From NCBI GenBank assembly GCA_025916135.1, contig CP104793.1:2108001-2172000 (forward strand): 64,000 nt of DNA, given 5' to 3'. Of the stretch, positions 38,967 through 49,106 are shown one piece after another (within the stretch, counting starts at the first letter, position 1; each line of letters starts with the position of its first letter). Source of the stretch: Rhodobacteraceae bacterium D3-12. GTDB taxonomy: Bacteria > Pseudomonadota > Alphaproteobacteria > Rhodobacterales > Rhodobacteraceae. The notes below the pieces were generated by a model that did no database searches, was not told where the DNA came from, and was given only the letters and a program-made list of their open reading frames with translations. The position numbers and the translations under genes are program-made.

Positions 38967-39724
38967 GCCTTCACCCCACCAAACCGCCGGTCCCGCGACC
39001 CGTAATTCCCCAATAGTTTGGCAAAAACATCGGCCGAAAAATCCGGCCAAAGCGTGTCGATAAACTCGTATTCGGCATAGGCCGATTGCCACAAAAGGAA
39101 GTTGGAAATCCGCGCCTCTCCGCTAGTGCGGATCACAAGGTCAGGATCGGGTAAAACCCTTGTATCCAAATACCTTGTGAGGGTTTCTTCATTCACTTTT
39201 TCGGGGTCAATCTTCCCGGCGGCCACATCCTGCGCCAAGCGTTTCGTGGCGCGCGCAACCTCGTCGCGCCCGCCATAGTTCAGCGCGATGGTAAGATGCA
39301 CCCGGTCATTGCCCGCCGTCAGCTCTTCCAACTCATCCATCAGCGCGATCAGCTTTTTATCAAGCCTGAGCCGGTCGCCGATGAAACGCACCCGCACCCC
39401 CTCTTCCTTGAGGGCGCGCGCCTCTTTGGTGATATAGCGGCGAAACAGGGTCATCAGCCCGGCAACCTCGACCTGCGTGCGCTTCCAATTCTCGGTCGAA
39501 AAGGCAAAAATCGTCAGGTATTTGACACCCAGATCGGGGCAGGCTTCGACAATCTCGCGCACCCGCTTGGCCCCGGCGTGATGGCCAAACAGACGCGGCC
39601 GCCCGCGCTGTGTCGCCCAGCGGCCATTGCCGTCCATGATGATCGCAACATGGCCCGGACCATTGCCCGCTCCCTCACCTTGCGGCGAACCGACTGACTG
39701 ACTGCTGGTGTCTGACACGGCCAT
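38963..39724 (-). CDS. uppS: Isoprenyl transferase (undecaprenyl diphosphate synthase)
   Basis: Makes the C55 lipid carrier for peptidoglycan and O-antigen. The 253-residue protein has HVAIIMDGNGRWATQRG with the catalytic Asp, HHAGAKRVREIVEACPDLG, FAFSTENWKR, and the C-terminal IRTSGEARISNFLLWQSAYA. The N-terminal 20 residues are Ser/Gly-rich and not conserved. It is coupled to cdsA and lies 20 bases after frr. Confidence 0.96.
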   Translation of the reverse strand: MAVSDTSSQSVGSPQGEGAGNGPGHVAIIMDGNGRWATQRGRPRLFGHHAGAKRVREIVEACPDLGVKYLTIFAFSTENWKRTQVEVAGLMTLFRRYITKEARALKEEGVRVRFIGDRLRLDKKLIALMDELEELTAGNDRVHLTIALNYGGRDEVARATKRLAQDVAAGKIDPEKVNEETLTRYLDTRVLPDPDLVIRTSGEARISNFLLWQSAYAEYEFIDTLWPDFSADVFAKLLGNYGSRDRRFGGVKA

Positions 39725-39744
39725 CGTCCTCCCCTTCAGGCCGC

Positions 39745-40314
39745 TTAAACCTGCATGATTTCTTCTTGTTTAGCCTCCAGAGCGTCATCAACCGACTTGA
39801 TGAAACGGTCGGTCATGTCCTGCACTTCGGTTTCCCAGAACTTCTGGTCGTCCTCGCCCAGATGGGTGTCGGCCTTGGCTTTCTTGATCTGGTCCATGCC
39901 GTCGCGGCGCACGTTGCGCACGGCGACGCGGGCGTGTTCGGCATATTGCGCGGCCACGCGGGTCAAATCGCGGCGGCGCTCTTCGTTCAACTCGGGGATC
40001 GGCAGCATCACGATGGTGCCATTGGTCTGTGGGTTGATGCCCAAGCCACTGTTCATAATGGCTTTTTCCACCGCATTCACCAGCGATTTGTCCCAGACGT
40101 TGATCGTGACCATGCGCGGTTCGGGCACGTTCACCGTGCCCACTTGGTTCAGCGGCGTCGTCGCGCCATAGGCGTCAACCGTGATCGGGTCCAACATCGA
40201 CGCACTGGCCCGCCCGGTTCTGAGCGAGGCAAACTCGGTGCGCATCGCGCCAAGCGCGCCGTTCATCCGGCGTTCAAGATCATCGGTATCGAGCATGAAT
40301 TCTTCGTCGGCCAT
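39745..40314 (-). CDS. frr: Ribosome recycling factor
   Basis: Splits the post-termination ribosome together with EF-G. The 189-residue protein is the expected size and shows the RRF blocks [60 protein letters not shown] and [20 protein letters not shown], and ends in [17 protein letters not shown]. It lies in the conserved order after pyrH, here separated by a secreted hypothetical gene. Confidence 0.97.
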   Translation of the reverse strand: MADEEFMLDTDDLERRMNGALGAMRTEFASLRTGRASASMLDPITVDAYGATTPLNQVGTVNVPEPRMVTINVWDKSLVNAVEKAIMNSGLGINPQTNGTIVMLPIPELNEERRRDLTRVAAQYAEHARVAVRNVRRDGMDQIKKAKADTHLGEDDQKFWETEVQDMTDRFIKSVDDALEAKQEEIMQV

Positions 40315-40410
40315 GTGCCGTTACTCCTCTGTTCCTCACGGCGGTTTCCCGCATGACGGGCACCGCGTCTTGTCTCTGCTATAAACGCAATGCGCAGGCT
40401 TTAGAAGCCC

Positions 40411-40428
40411 CGTGCGCGGCCGCGCACG
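40411..40428. repeat. 18-base perfect palindrome between frr and the secreted hypothetical gene
   Basis: The sequence CGTGCGCGGCCGCGCACG reads the same on both strands. It lies 28 bases downstream of the hypothetical gene and about 95 bases before frr. It has no T run. It may form a hairpin in the frr leader or be an incidental GC palindrome. Confidence 0.5.
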
Positions 40429-40455
40429 CAACAAGGCCCCCTTCCGGGCACAACG

Positions 40456-41345
40456 TCAGCCTTGGACATAATGACACAACGGCGGGCGCAAATTGCCCTT
40501 GGCGGTCCAAGACATGCCCTCGCGCCACCCCGCCGCCATAGCGATCAGATCAAATTCAAACCACAGCCACGCGTTGATTGGCGGGTCGATCTTTTTCTCA
40601 CTGGTCAAATCCGCGCCTTGCATTTCGGCGGTAAACTGCATCGCCGTCGGCGTACCGCGGGCGTCGCTGCACGGGGTCTGCGCCATCTGCCAACGCACGT
40701 ATTTGGCAAAGTTTTCATCCGTGATGAAACTCTGGCTGCGCGCAATATCCTTGGCCTTCGCCACCTTGCCACAGTCCCCCATCAACACCTGTAACCCCGG
40801 CGGCGTTTGCAGCGGGCTGTCGCCATAAAACGTCAGATCACCGCTCAGGATATGCGCGGCGTAAAACCTCAGGAAGCTGTCATTGCCTGCCGGTGACGGA
40901 TCGCGCTCTTTGAAAATGACCGACGCATCCTGCAGGTAACAGCCCTCGTAGCCATCGGCTGCGAATTGATCAAACGCCGTGGTGCTCACCTTGATCTCCG
41001 GCGCGTCCAGCGCGGTCTTGGTGGTGATCTCGGGCAGGCGAATGCTGCAAATCTCTTCACCCAGCACGACATAGCGGCCCTGCTGCACCGCCGTGCCGGC
41101 CTTCAGCGCGGCGTCGATCACACTGTCGATCTGCACTGCACTGAACCCCGCAGCAATGGCCTGCGCACGGCCCCGATTTTATTGATCGCGGCGGCGTCTG
41201 ATCCCGCCTGCCCCGCGCCCGCCTCAATGGTACAGCCACGCGGCCCCAGAAAATCGCTCAAGCCGCCTTCGGCCCGCGCCGCACCGGCCAGCAGAGCAAT
41301 ACCAAGCCCGCAGCCGAGTCCAATGCCACGCGCGACCCGCTTCAC
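40456..41345 (-). pseudogene. Secreted hypothetical protein between pyrH and frr, frameshifted
   Basis: The gene starts at a GTG (41345) that overlaps the pyrH stop, so it was translated with pyrH. The first frame gives a clear signal peptide ([20 protein letters not shown], cleavage near ARAEGG) and FLGPRGCTIEAGAGQAGSDA, and then derails. The remainder continues in the next frame from AQAIAAGFSAVQIDSVIDAA through EEICSIRLPEI to CHYVQG. One extra base in the C4 run at 41171-41174 joins them into 296 residues. The mature part has six or more Cys and looks periplasmic. I do not recognise the family. Confidence 0.75.
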
Positions 41346-42034
41346 CCGCCAACCGTCGTATAGGTGCCCTCACCGGCCAGAATGCCGCGAAATCCGCCCG
41401 GTTCATCAAGGCTAAAGACGATAATCGGCAACGTATTGTCACGCGCCAATGCAATCGCGCTGGCATCCATCACCTTCAGGTGCTTGGCCAGCACATCGTC
41501 ATAGCTGATCCGGTCAAACCGCACCGCATCCGGGTTCGTGACCGGATCCTTGTCGTAAACCCCATCCACCTTGGTGCCCTTGAAAATCGCCTCACAGGCC
41601 ATTTCGCTGGCCCGCAGCGTCGCCGCCGTATCGGTGGTGAAATACGGGTTGCCGGTGCCGGCGGCAAAAATGCAAACCCGCTTTTTCTCCAGATGGCGAA
41701 CGGCGCGGCGGCGGATATAAGGCTCACAGACCTGATCCATCGGAATGGCCGAAATCACCCGCGTGAACACGCCGATCTCTTCCAACGCCGATTGCATCGC
41801 CAGCGCGTTCATCACGGTGGCCAACATCCCCATGTAATCCGCTGTGGTGCGCTCCATCCCCTGCGCGCTGCCTTGCAAGCCGCGGAAAATATTGCCGCCA
41901 CCGATCACCATACAGATCTCGACGCCCAGATCGTGGACAGACTTCACCTCTTGCGCGATTCGCGCCACGGTCGGCGGATGCAGGCCAAACCCCTGATCCC
42001 CCATCAACGCCTCGCCTGAGATTTTAAGCATCAC
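41342..42034 (-). CDS. pyrH: UMP kinase (leader probably frameshifted)
   Basis: Phosphorylates UMP to UDP; essential in bacteria. The open part has [69 protein letters not shown] and ends in GTYTTVGG. As read, the frame can only start at GTG 42034 or ATG 42031, directly at the first beta strand and with no binding site. An ATG at 42090 ([18 protein letters not shown]) lies in the neighbouring frame and would fuse with one extra base near 42037, giving 249 residues, the family length in this group. Since the gene cannot be lost, a sequence error is likely. Confidence 0.93.
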   Translation of the reverse strand: MMLKISGEALMGDQGFGLHPPTVARIAQEVKSVHDLGVEICMVIGGGNIFRGLQGSAQGMERTTADYMGMLATVMNALAMQSALEEIGVFTRVISAIPMDQVCEPYIRRRAVRHLEKKRVCIFAAGTGNPYFTTDTAATLRASEMACEAIFKGTKVDGVYDKDPVTNPDAVRFDRISYDDVLAKHLKVMDASAIALARDNTLPIIVFSLDEPGGFRGILAGEGTYTTVGG

Positions 42035-42297
42035 GCGTCGAAACGCGGCGCTGGTTCATTTCTCGACGCGGGCGCGGCATCCTGGCTCATGTGGGCACTC
42101 CATCTGGATAGCTGATGTGGAATTTGCCGCAAGATGTCGCAAATGCCCGCCAGTTTCAATGCACGAAATCCGTCGCGGATTTCGGCCTGTTTTCCGTCAC
42201 GGAAAACCCCACCGCCCCCTCGCCACCCCCGGCAATTAAACGCAATGCGCGGTTTTCCCCATTTTCCACGGGCCAAAACGGCGCTATTGCCTCTGTC

Positions 42298-43167
42298 ATG
42301 GCTGCGCTTACTGACATTATCGAAACCATCGACCCCGATGCGCCCGTGCTCATCGCCGGCCCCACAGCCAGCGGCAAATCCGCGCTCGCCCTCGCCATTG
42401 CCGAGGCCCAAGGCGGCACCATCGTCAATGCCGACGCGCTTCAGGTCTTTGCCAATTGGACCGTCCTCACCGCCCGCCCTGCGGCAGAGGACCTCGCCCG
42501 CGCGCCGCATGCGCTCTACGGGCATGTGCCGGGAGGTCAGAGCTATTCCGTCGGCCACTGGCTGCGCGATCTCGACCCGTTTCTTGCCCATCGCCCGATC
42601 ATCACCGGCGGCACCGGCCTCTATTTCTCCGCCCTCACCGAAGGGCTGGCCGAGATCCCCGCAACCCCGCCCGCAATCCGCGCCCGCGCCGACACCCTGT
42701 CGCGTGACACCATGCTCGCCGCCCTCGACGCGGCCACTCTGGCCCGGATCGACACGCAAAACCCCGTGCGCGTGCAACGCGCTTGGGAGGTGCAGGAAAC
42801 CACCGGTCGCGGCCTCGCCGACTGGCAGGACAGCACCCCGCCGCCCCGCCTGCCGCTATCGCACTGCACCGCGCTTGTGATCGACGCGCCCAAAGACTGG
42901 CTCACCCCGCGGATCGAACAACGCTTTGATCTGATGCTCGCAGGCGGCGCCCTTGAAGAAGCCCGCGACAACCTGCCCGATTGGGACCCCAAGCGCCCCT
43001 CGGCGCGCGCCATCGGTGCGCCCGAACTCATCGGCTACCTCAACGGCGAGATGACGCTGGAACAGGCCCGCAGCGCCGCCATCATCGCCACGCGGCAATA
43101 CGCCAAACGACAGCGCACATGGTTTTCCAAGCGCATGAAAGACTGGCATCGCCTCTCAATGGCTTGA
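42298..43167 (+). CDS. miaA: tRNA dimethylallyltransferase
   Basis: Adds an isopentenyl group to A37 of tRNAs that read UNN codons. The 289-residue protein has the P-loop [19 protein letters not shown], the block [32 protein letters not shown] and the C-terminal [18 protein letters not shown] start at the ATG at 42298, right before the P-loop strand; the frame is open 180 bases further but that part has no family features. No clear ribosome binding site is visible. It is divergent from pyrH. Confidence 0.94.
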   Translation: MAALTDIIETIDPDAPVLIAGPTASGKSALALAIAEAQGGTIVNADALQVFANWTVLTARPAAEDLARAPHALYGHVPGGQSYSVGHWLRDLDPFLAHRPIITGGTGLYFSALTEGLAEIPATPPAIRARADTLSRDTMLAALDAATLARIDTQNPVRVQRAWEVQETTGRGLADWQDSTPPPRLPLSHCTALVIDAPKDWLTPRIEQRFDLMLAGGALEEARDNLPDWDPKRPSARAIGAPELIGYLNGEMTLEQARSAAIIATRQYAKRQRTWFSKRMKDWHRLSMA

Positions 43168-43249
43168 CCTTTTGCAATCAGGGCAACAAGATTTCCCCAA
43201 TGATCAAGGCCATTACTAGCACTTTCACAACACGCATCGCGTTTCACCC

Positions 43250-44107
43250 ATGTCCCCCACGAACACCACGAGCACCACGCCCCCCGCGCCCATAGCCGCC
43301 AGTGCCATAACCGGCGACACCACCCCCGACCTGCGCCCGCTCGCCCGCTACATGGGCAAAGACGGCTGGCGGCTTGCCCTGCAACACAGCCGCACAGATC
43401 ACCTCCTGATCCGCTTCATCCGCGCGGGTGGCCACACCATCCTCAACGGCACCCGCCACGCGCTCAGCGCAAATGCCGCGCTGTTTGTCCCGGCGGGCAC
43501 GCTGTTTTCGCTCTCCCCCGGACCTCAGAGCATGGGGCAAGTGCTGCGCATTCCGCCCGGTGCGGACATCCTTGTGCCGACAACGCCGCACCTGCTGCGC
43601 TTGCCGCAAGTTCAGGAGCAAGCCGCCCTCACCCGCCTGATCGACGCCATGTCAGCCGAGGAAGAGACCAACGCCGCCTTCCACGGGGCTGCTGCCCGCG
43701 CCCATGCCACGCTGCTTGCCATCTGGTTGCGCCGCACGCTTCTTGAGCATGCGCCAAGCGCCGCACCCCGCCCCGACCAACGCCTCGCCGCCGCGTTTGC
43801 CCCGCTCGTCGCGGCGCGTTATCTCGCCAATCCGACCGTGGCACAGCTTGCCCAAGAGCTTGGGATCACCGCCACCCACCTGTCACGCGCCTGCAAATCC
43901 GCATCCGGCCTCAGCGCCGCGCAAATGCTGGCCGAATGCTCGCTGCATGCCGCCCGCACGCTCCTGTCTGACAGCGATCACCCGATCAATCACATCGCCA
44001 GCCACTTGGGATTCGGTAGCCCGGCCTATTTTTCCCGCTTTATTCAACGCCATACAGGCCATTCCCCGCGTGATTTGCGCCGCACAGCCCATGCCCGCCG
44101 CCCTTAA
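43250..44107 (+). CDS. AraC-family transcriptional regulator
   Basis: A 285-residue regulator with an N-terminal effector or dimerisation domain (IRAGGHTILNGTRHALSANA, FVPAGTLFSLSPGP resemble a cupin) and a C-terminal double helix-turn-helix (ANPTVAQLAQELGITATHLS, HPINHIASHLGFGSPAYFSR and HTGHSPRDLRR). The gene stands 250 bases upstream of the ABC transporter operon and on the same strand, so it may control it. The effector is unknown. Confidence 0.88.
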   Translation: MSPTNTTSTTPPAPIAASAITGDTTPDLRPLARYMGKDGWRLALQHSRTDHLLIRFIRAGGHTILNGTRHALSANAALFVPAGTLFSLSPGPQSMGQVLRIPPGADILVPTTPHLLRLPQVQEQAALTRLIDAMSAEEETNAAFHGAAARAHATLLAIWLRRTLLEHAPSAAPRPDQRLAAAFAPLVAARYLANPTVAQLAQELGITATHLSRACKSASGLSAAQMLAECSLHAARTLLSDSDHPINHIASHLGFGSPAYFSRFIQRHTGHSPRDLRRTAHARRP

Positions 44108-44357
44108 TCGCGCCGAAATGTCACAACCCATCCGCATCGGTTCAGCCATGCCAGCAAAGGCAGATGACGCTTTTAGACAAGTGAAATGTCGCTTTTTTAC
44201 CACCAAATGACGAATCCTGCCGTTGACGCCGGGGGGTAAACCGTGCGGAAATGAAGGCGGGATAGAGGGGAGCTGGCCGAATAGCATAAAAACCGCAAAC
44301 GTGGCCTACCCCCAAACAACACAAGCAAAAAACCTACGTTTCTCAGGGAGATAGCGA
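44108..44357. other. Intergenic region before the ABC transporter operon
   Basis: Non-coding 250 bases between the AraC regulator and the substrate-binding protein gene. The last part carries CAGGGAG as ribosome binding site. It is the expected location for the operon promoter; I do not see a clear palindrome or terminator. Confidence 0.4.
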
Positions 44358-46028
44358 ATGAAGAAATCCACAATCAACGGAAAACCGCCCCACAAGGCCG
44401 CGCTGATGTACGCCGAGGAATTCAAGGAAGGCAAACTCAGCCGCCGCGAATTCCTTGCCCGCGCCTCGACCTTTGGCGTCACCGCCGCTGCGGCTTATGC
44501 GATGGGCGGCCTCACCATGCCCGCCGAAGCAGCCAGCCACGCGATGCCCAAAAAGGGCGGCACCCTGCGTGTTCAAATGAACGTGCGCGAGCTTAAAGAC
44601 ACCCGCACCTATGACTGGTCGGAAATCGGCAACGAAACCCGCGGCAACCTCGAATACCTCGTTGAATATAACAACGACGGGACATTCCGTGGCATGCTGC
44701 TGGAAAGCTGGGAAATCAACGACGACGCCACGGTCTATACCCTCAACGTCCGCAAGGGCGTGAAATGGGACAACGGCGACGATTTCACCGCCGAAGACGT
44801 GGCCCGCAATATCTCGCGCTGGTGCGAAAAATCGGTCGAAGGCAACTCGATGGCCGGTCGCGTCGCCACGCTGATCGACGAAGAAAAAGGCATGGCCGGC
44901 GACGGCGTGATCGAAGTGGTCGATAGCCACACGGTCAAACTCAACCTGCCCAAGCCCGACATCTCGCTGATCGCCGGTTTCTCGGATTACCCCTCTGCCG
45001 TGGTGCACAGCAGCTATGACGCGGCCCAGACCCAAACCGCCGTCGGCACCGGCCCCTATGCCCTTACCGAGCTTGAAGTCGGCGTCAAAGCCGTGCTCAC
45101 GCTCAAGGAAGGCCACACATGGTGGGGCACCGAAGTCTATGGCGGCCCATACCTTGACCGCATCGAATATATCGACTTCGGCACCGATCCGTCGTCGTGG
45201 CTCGCCGCGATCGAGGCGGACGAAGTCGATATGCTGCATGAATCCGTCGGTGAATTCATCGACGTGTTCGACGGGCTCGGCCTGCAGAAATCCGAAGTTG
45301 TGACCATGGCGACCATCGTCGTGCGCCCCAACCAGCTGGCCGAAGTCGATGGCAAGAAACCCTACGCCGACAAGCGCGTGCGTCAGGCGATCAACATGGC
45401 CGTCGACAACAACGTGCTGCTCGAACTCGGCTATGGCGGGCGCGGCGTTACGGCGACCAACACCCACCTCGGCCCGGTTCACCCCGAGTATGTCGAAGTG
45501 GCAGCGCCCAAGCATGACCCCGTCGCCGCCAAGGCGCTGATGGAAGAAGCCGGCATGCTCGACTTTGAGCATGAGCTGATGTCGATCGACGATGACTGGC
45601 GCCGCAACACCAACGATGCCGTCGCCGCACAAATGCGCGACGCTGGCTTCAAGGTGAAACGCACCGTGCTTCCGGGCAATACCTTCTGGAACGACTGGAC
45701 GGGCTATGCCTTTAGCTCGACCAACTGGAACCACCGCCCGCTTGGCGTTCAAATCTGGGCGCTGGCCTATAAATCGGGCGAAGCGTGGAACGAATTTGGC
45801 TGGGCCAACCCGGAATTCGACGCCCTCCTCGCCGATGCCCTCTCGATCGCGGACGCTGAAAAGCGCAAAGAGATCGCCGGGAAATGTGCCGCCCTCATCC
45901 AAGAAGAAGGCGTCACCATCCAACCTTACTGGCGCTCGCTCTATCGTCACTTCAAAGAAGGTCTGGTGGGCACCGACATGCACATCGCCTTTGAGCACCA
46001 CCACTACAAATGGGGCCTCGCCGGCTAA
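44358..46028 (+). CDS. ABC transporter substrate-binding protein, family 5 (peptide/opine type)
   Basis: Periplasmic receptor of 556 residues. The N terminus has a twin-arginine signal ([20 protein letters not shown], cleavage near AEAASHA), so the protein is probably exported folded. The mature part has [49 protein letters not shown] and the C-terminal [19 protein letters not shown], typical of DppA/OppA-type proteins. It heads an operon with two permeases and a double ATPase. The ligand is unknown. Confidence 0.92.
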   Translation: MKKSTINGKPPHKAALMYAEEFKEGKLSRREFLARASTFGVTAAAAYAMGGLTMPAEAASHAMPKKGGTLRVQMNVRELKDTRTYDWSEIGNETRGNLEYLVEYNNDGTFRGMLLESWEINDDATVYTLNVRKGVKWDNGDDFTAEDVARNISRWCEKSVEGNSMAGRVATLIDEEKGMAGDGVIEVVDSHTVKLNLPKPDISLIAGFSDYPSAVVHSSYDAAQTQTAVGTGPYALTELEVGVKAVLTLKEGHTWWGTEVYGGPYLDRIEYIDFGTDPSSWLAAIEADEVDMLHESVGEFIDVFDGLGLQKSEVVTMATIVVRPNQLAEVDGKKPYADKRVRQAINMAVDNNVLLELGYGGRGVTATNTHLGPVHPEYVEVAAPKHDPVAAKALMEEAGMLDFEHELMSIDDDWRRNTNDAVAAQMRDAGFKVKRTVLPGNTFWNDWTGYAFSSTNWNHRPLGVQIWALAYKSGEAWNEFGWANPEFDALLADALSIADAEKRKEIAGKCAALIQEEGVTIQPYWRSLYRHFKEGLVGTDMHIAFEHHHYKWGLAG

Positions 46029-46045
46029 CCGGCCACGCCCAATAA

Positions 46046-46072
46046 GGGGGCGCGCATCCTTGCCGCGCCCCC
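46046..46072. repeat. GC-rich stem-loop between the binding-protein and permease genes
   Basis: Nine-base arms GGGGGCGCG and CGCGCCCCC with a nine-base loop, 17 bases after the binding-protein stop. No T run follows. Such hairpins often stabilise the upstream mRNA and give higher expression of the binding protein than of the permeases. Confidence 0.7.
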
Positions 46073-46171
46073 GACACGCACCGCCCCCTAAAACTCATAA
46101 TATCAACGGCGGCGCGTTCCACGGTCGGTATCTGACCGACCCAAAGCCTGACCCGACCAACAGGGGCTGCC

Positions 46172-47257
46172 ATGGGACTGTTTATCTTACGACGACTGGG
46201 CGTGATGGTGATCACGGCTATCTGTCTAACCTTCGTGGTCTTCTTTCTGACCAACCTCTATCCGAACCTCGAAAAGCTGGCCAAAACGCAAGGCAACATG
46301 CGTATGTCCGACGAACAGGTCGAGCGCTGGCTCGGCAATCGCGGCTATACCGACAACCTGTTTTCGCAATACGGCCAATGGCTTGGCGTGGTTCCGGGCT
46401 ATGTGATCGAAGGCGTCGATGGCGAAGTGCGCGGCAAATGCTACGCGATTGGGAAAGACCCCGCAGATGCCCCACGCTTTTGTGGCGTGCTCCAAGGGGA
46501 CTGGGGCTGGTCCACCCGCTTTCGCGAAGAGGTCTCGACCATTATCGGCAAACGGCTCGGGCTGACGGCCAAACTGATGCTCTTTACCATGATGCTCATG
46601 GTGCCGGCGGCGTTGATCGTCGGCGTGCTGGCGGGGATGCGGGAAGGCTCGCGCACTGACCGCTCGCTCTCGACCTTGTCCATCGCCACAACGGCCACGC
46701 CCGAATATGTCTCCGGCGTGATCTTCATCGCGCTGCTGGCCTCATCGAAATACGGGCTCTCACCGCTGTTCGCCGAATGGGGGCTGATTGAGGGGCGCAC
46801 CATCTTCCGTGGCACCGCCACCCAAGCGATGGAAAACGCCAACTTCAACAACTTCTTCCTGCCGGTGCTGACCATCGCGCTCTATGGCATGGGCTATATC
46901 GCCCGCATGACCCGCGCCTCGATGGCCGAAGTCATGACGGCACAGTTCATCCGCACCGCCCGCCTCAAAGGGGTGAGCTTTCGCAACATCGTGATGAAAC
47001 ACGCGCTCAGAAACGCGCTCATCGCGCCCTTCACCGTCATCATGCTGCAAATTCCGTGGCTGTTGAACGGGGTCGTCATCGTTGAAACGCTCTTCAACTA
47101 CAAAGGCTTCGGCTGGACCTTGGTTCAGGCGGCAAGCAACAATGACATCGAACTCCTGCTTGGGGTCTCGGTGGTTTCGGTCGTGGTCGTTCTGGTCACA
47201 CAGCTGATTTCTGATATCGGCTATGTGTTCCTCAACCCGCGCATCCGGATCGGATAA
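46172..47257 (+). CDS. ABC transporter permease (DppB/OppB type)
   Basis: Inner-membrane subunit of 361 residues. It begins FILRRLGVMVITAICLTFVV, has a periplasmic insert (about residues 35-110 with two Cys in KCYAIGKDPADAPRFCGVLQ), then five hydrophobic helices and the EAA loop (RTARLKGVSFRNIVMKHALR) that contacts the ATPase. The periplasmic loop is typical of DppB-like subunits. It is followed by its partner permease 14 bases later. Confidence 0.93.
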   Translation: MGLFILRRLGVMVITAICLTFVVFFLTNLYPNLEKLAKTQGNMRMSDEQVERWLGNRGYTDNLFSQYGQWLGVVPGYVIEGVDGEVRGKCYAIGKDPADAPRFCGVLQGDWGWSTRFREEVSTIIGKRLGLTAKLMLFTMMLMVPAALIVGVLAGMREGSRTDRSLSTLSIATTATPEYVSGVIFIALLASSKYGLSPLFAEWGLIEGRTIFRGTATQAMENANFNNFFLPVLTIALYGMGYIARMTRASMAEVMTAQFIRTARLKGVSFRNIVMKHALRNALIAPFTVIMLQIPWLLNGVVIVETLFNYKGFGWTLVQAASNNDIELLLGVSVVSVVVVLVTQLISDIGYVFLNPRIRIG

Positions 47258-47271
47258 GGGAGGGGCTGAAC

Positions 47272-48969
47272 ATGGAACAACTCACCTGGTTTGGCGCTTA
47301 CGGCGGCACCTTCGCACCGCTTCTCTTTGTCGCCATCACCTTTGCCATCACCGCGGGGCTCTGCGCCGCGCTGCTTGGCTTCACCAACGCCTCGGCCCGC
47401 ACCAGCTTTTCGCTGTTCAACGGCATCGCGGTGCTGCTGCTTGTCTTTGTCGGCTTCATGTATGTCTATAACGGCATCTCCGGCTCCGAAGACCAAACCA
47501 TGCCGCTTTCAACGCTCGGCTGGATACTCGTTATTATCGCCGGTCTCGGCGTATTCACGGCGATGCTCTCGGCGTTTATGAACACCTTTTTTGACGATCC
47601 CGCCGCCGTCATGGGGCTGATCTTCAAATGGGCAATTCAGGCGGTCGCCGTCCTGATCGTGCTCTGGCTTGTTGTCACCCTGCTCTGGCAAGGGGCCGGC
47701 CACAAAGACTGGCTTGCCACGCTCGACAAAGCCGCCATGCCCCCGGCAGATGAAATTGCGCGGCATAAATATCTCTCGGCCTTTGAAACCCGCGGGATCC
47801 TCGCCAATATCTTTGTGCGCTTCATGCCGGTCTGGCTGTCGCTCGTCGTGCTTTACACGCTGTCGATACAATTCAAACGCAAGCTCGGCCTCTATGGCAA
47901 ACTCTTTGACAGCATCATCGGGATGATCGGCTTTGGCCTTGTGATGTTCTGGGTCTTTACCGCTTTCTATGTCGGGCTGTTTGACATGATCTCCACCCAT
48001 GGCGGGCTGGAACAGGTCTCGGGGATGAAAAACAAACTGCCCGGCACCCCGCTCAGCGGCGCCGAAGCGGGCGACTATCCCTACTACCTGCTTGGCGGAG
48101 ACAACCTCGCGCGCGACGTGTTCTCGCGCATGGTCGAAGGCAGCTGGATCGTGATCCGCATCGCGCCCATGGCGACGCTCTTTGCCTTTATGGTCGGGAT
48201 CACCCTCGGCCTGCCTGCGGGCTATTACGGCGGTCGCCTCGACACGGGCCTCAGCTTCCTTGCCAACCTGATCCTCGCCTTCCCGGTGATCCTGCTGTTC
48301 TATCTGCTGGTGACGCCGGAAATCGTGCAAACCGGGCTGCCCAACTATATGGCGGCGGTGCTGTTCATCTTCCCGCTGGTCTTTGTGCTGGTGCTGATCA
48401 ACTCGCGCTTTCACATGCAACCGGCCAAACGCATGAAGTGGTTGCTGATCTTCCTGTTGCCGATGGTCGTCGCCTATCTGCTGCTGATCTCGCAACAAGG
48501 CACCGTGCTCGCAATCCTCCCCGAGTCGCTTGATCCGTTTGATATTCCCGGCGGCATCCTCGTGGTGTTTGTCTCGGTGGTCTTCGTCAACTCGCCCACC
48601 GTGTTTCGGATTGTGCGGGGCCTCGCCCTCGACATCCAAACGCGCGACTATGTGGCGGCGGCGCAAACCCGTGGCGAAGGGCCGTGGTATATCATGCTCT
48701 GGGAAATCCTGCCCAATGCCCGTGGACCGCTGATCGTCGATTTCTGTCTGCGCATCGGCTACACCACGATCCTGCTCGGCACCTTGGGCTTCTTCGGCCT
48801 TGGCCTGCCACCGGAAAGCCCGGATTGGGGCAGCACGATCAACGAGGGGCGCAAGCTCCTGTCGATCTTCCCGCACCCCGCCCTGCCACCGGCCTTCGCA
48901 TTGCTGACCATGGTTCTGGGTCTCAACCTTCTGGCCGATGGCCTGCGCGAAGAATCGCTGAAGGATTGA
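47272..48969 (+). CDS. ABC transporter permease (DppC/OppC type) with a long N-terminal membrane extension
   Basis: The C-terminal 300 residues are a DppC-type permease with the EAA-like loop (YVAAAQTRGEGPWYIMLWEI, LLGTLGFFGLGLPPESPDWG). Unlike standard DppC (about 280-300 aa), this protein has 565 residues. The extra N-terminal 270 residues hold at least five hydrophobic helices (for example FAPLLFVAITFAITAGLCAA and LGWILVIIAGLGVFTAML). This longer form is known in some proteobacterial peptide or solute uptake systems, but what the extension does is unclear. Confidence 0.9.
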   Translation: MEQLTWFGAYGGTFAPLLFVAITFAITAGLCAALLGFTNASARTSFSLFNGIAVLLLVFVGFMYVYNGISGSEDQTMPLSTLGWILVIIAGLGVFTAMLSAFMNTFFDDPAAVMGLIFKWAIQAVAVLIVLWLVVTLLWQGAGHKDWLATLDKAAMPPADEIARHKYLSAFETRGILANIFVRFMPVWLSLVVLYTLSIQFKRKLGLYGKLFDSIIGMIGFGLVMFWVFTAFYVGLFDMISTHGGLEQVSGMKNKLPGTPLSGAEAGDYPYYLLGGDNLARDVFSRMVEGSWIVIRIAPMATLFAFMVGITLGLPAGYYGGRLDTGLSFLANLILAFPVILLFYLLVTPEIVQTGLPNYMAAVLFIFPLVFVLVLINSRFHMQPAKRMKWLLIFLLPMVVAYLLLISQQGTVLAILPESLDPFDIPGGILVVFVSVVFVNSPTVFRIVRGLALDIQTRDYVAAAQTRGEGPWYIMLWEILPNARGPLIVDFCLRIGYTTILLGTLGFFGLGLPPESPDWGSTINEGRKLLSIFPHPALPPAFALLTMVLGLNLLADGLREESLKD

Positions 48970-49106
48970 TGAACATATGATGACCTCAGCGCGCTTTACC
49001 TTCACGAACGCCAACCCCGGCAAACCCGCTGTCACACGGCAGCCGGGAGTCAGCCGGATGTCAGCCGGATGTCACCCCCCGATTCGGGCGTGAAAGGAGA
49101 CCATTA

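Noticed and set aside
44343-46004. A 553-residue open frame on the minus strand
   Set aside because: Antisense to the ABC binding protein gene, which has a clear signal and family motifs.
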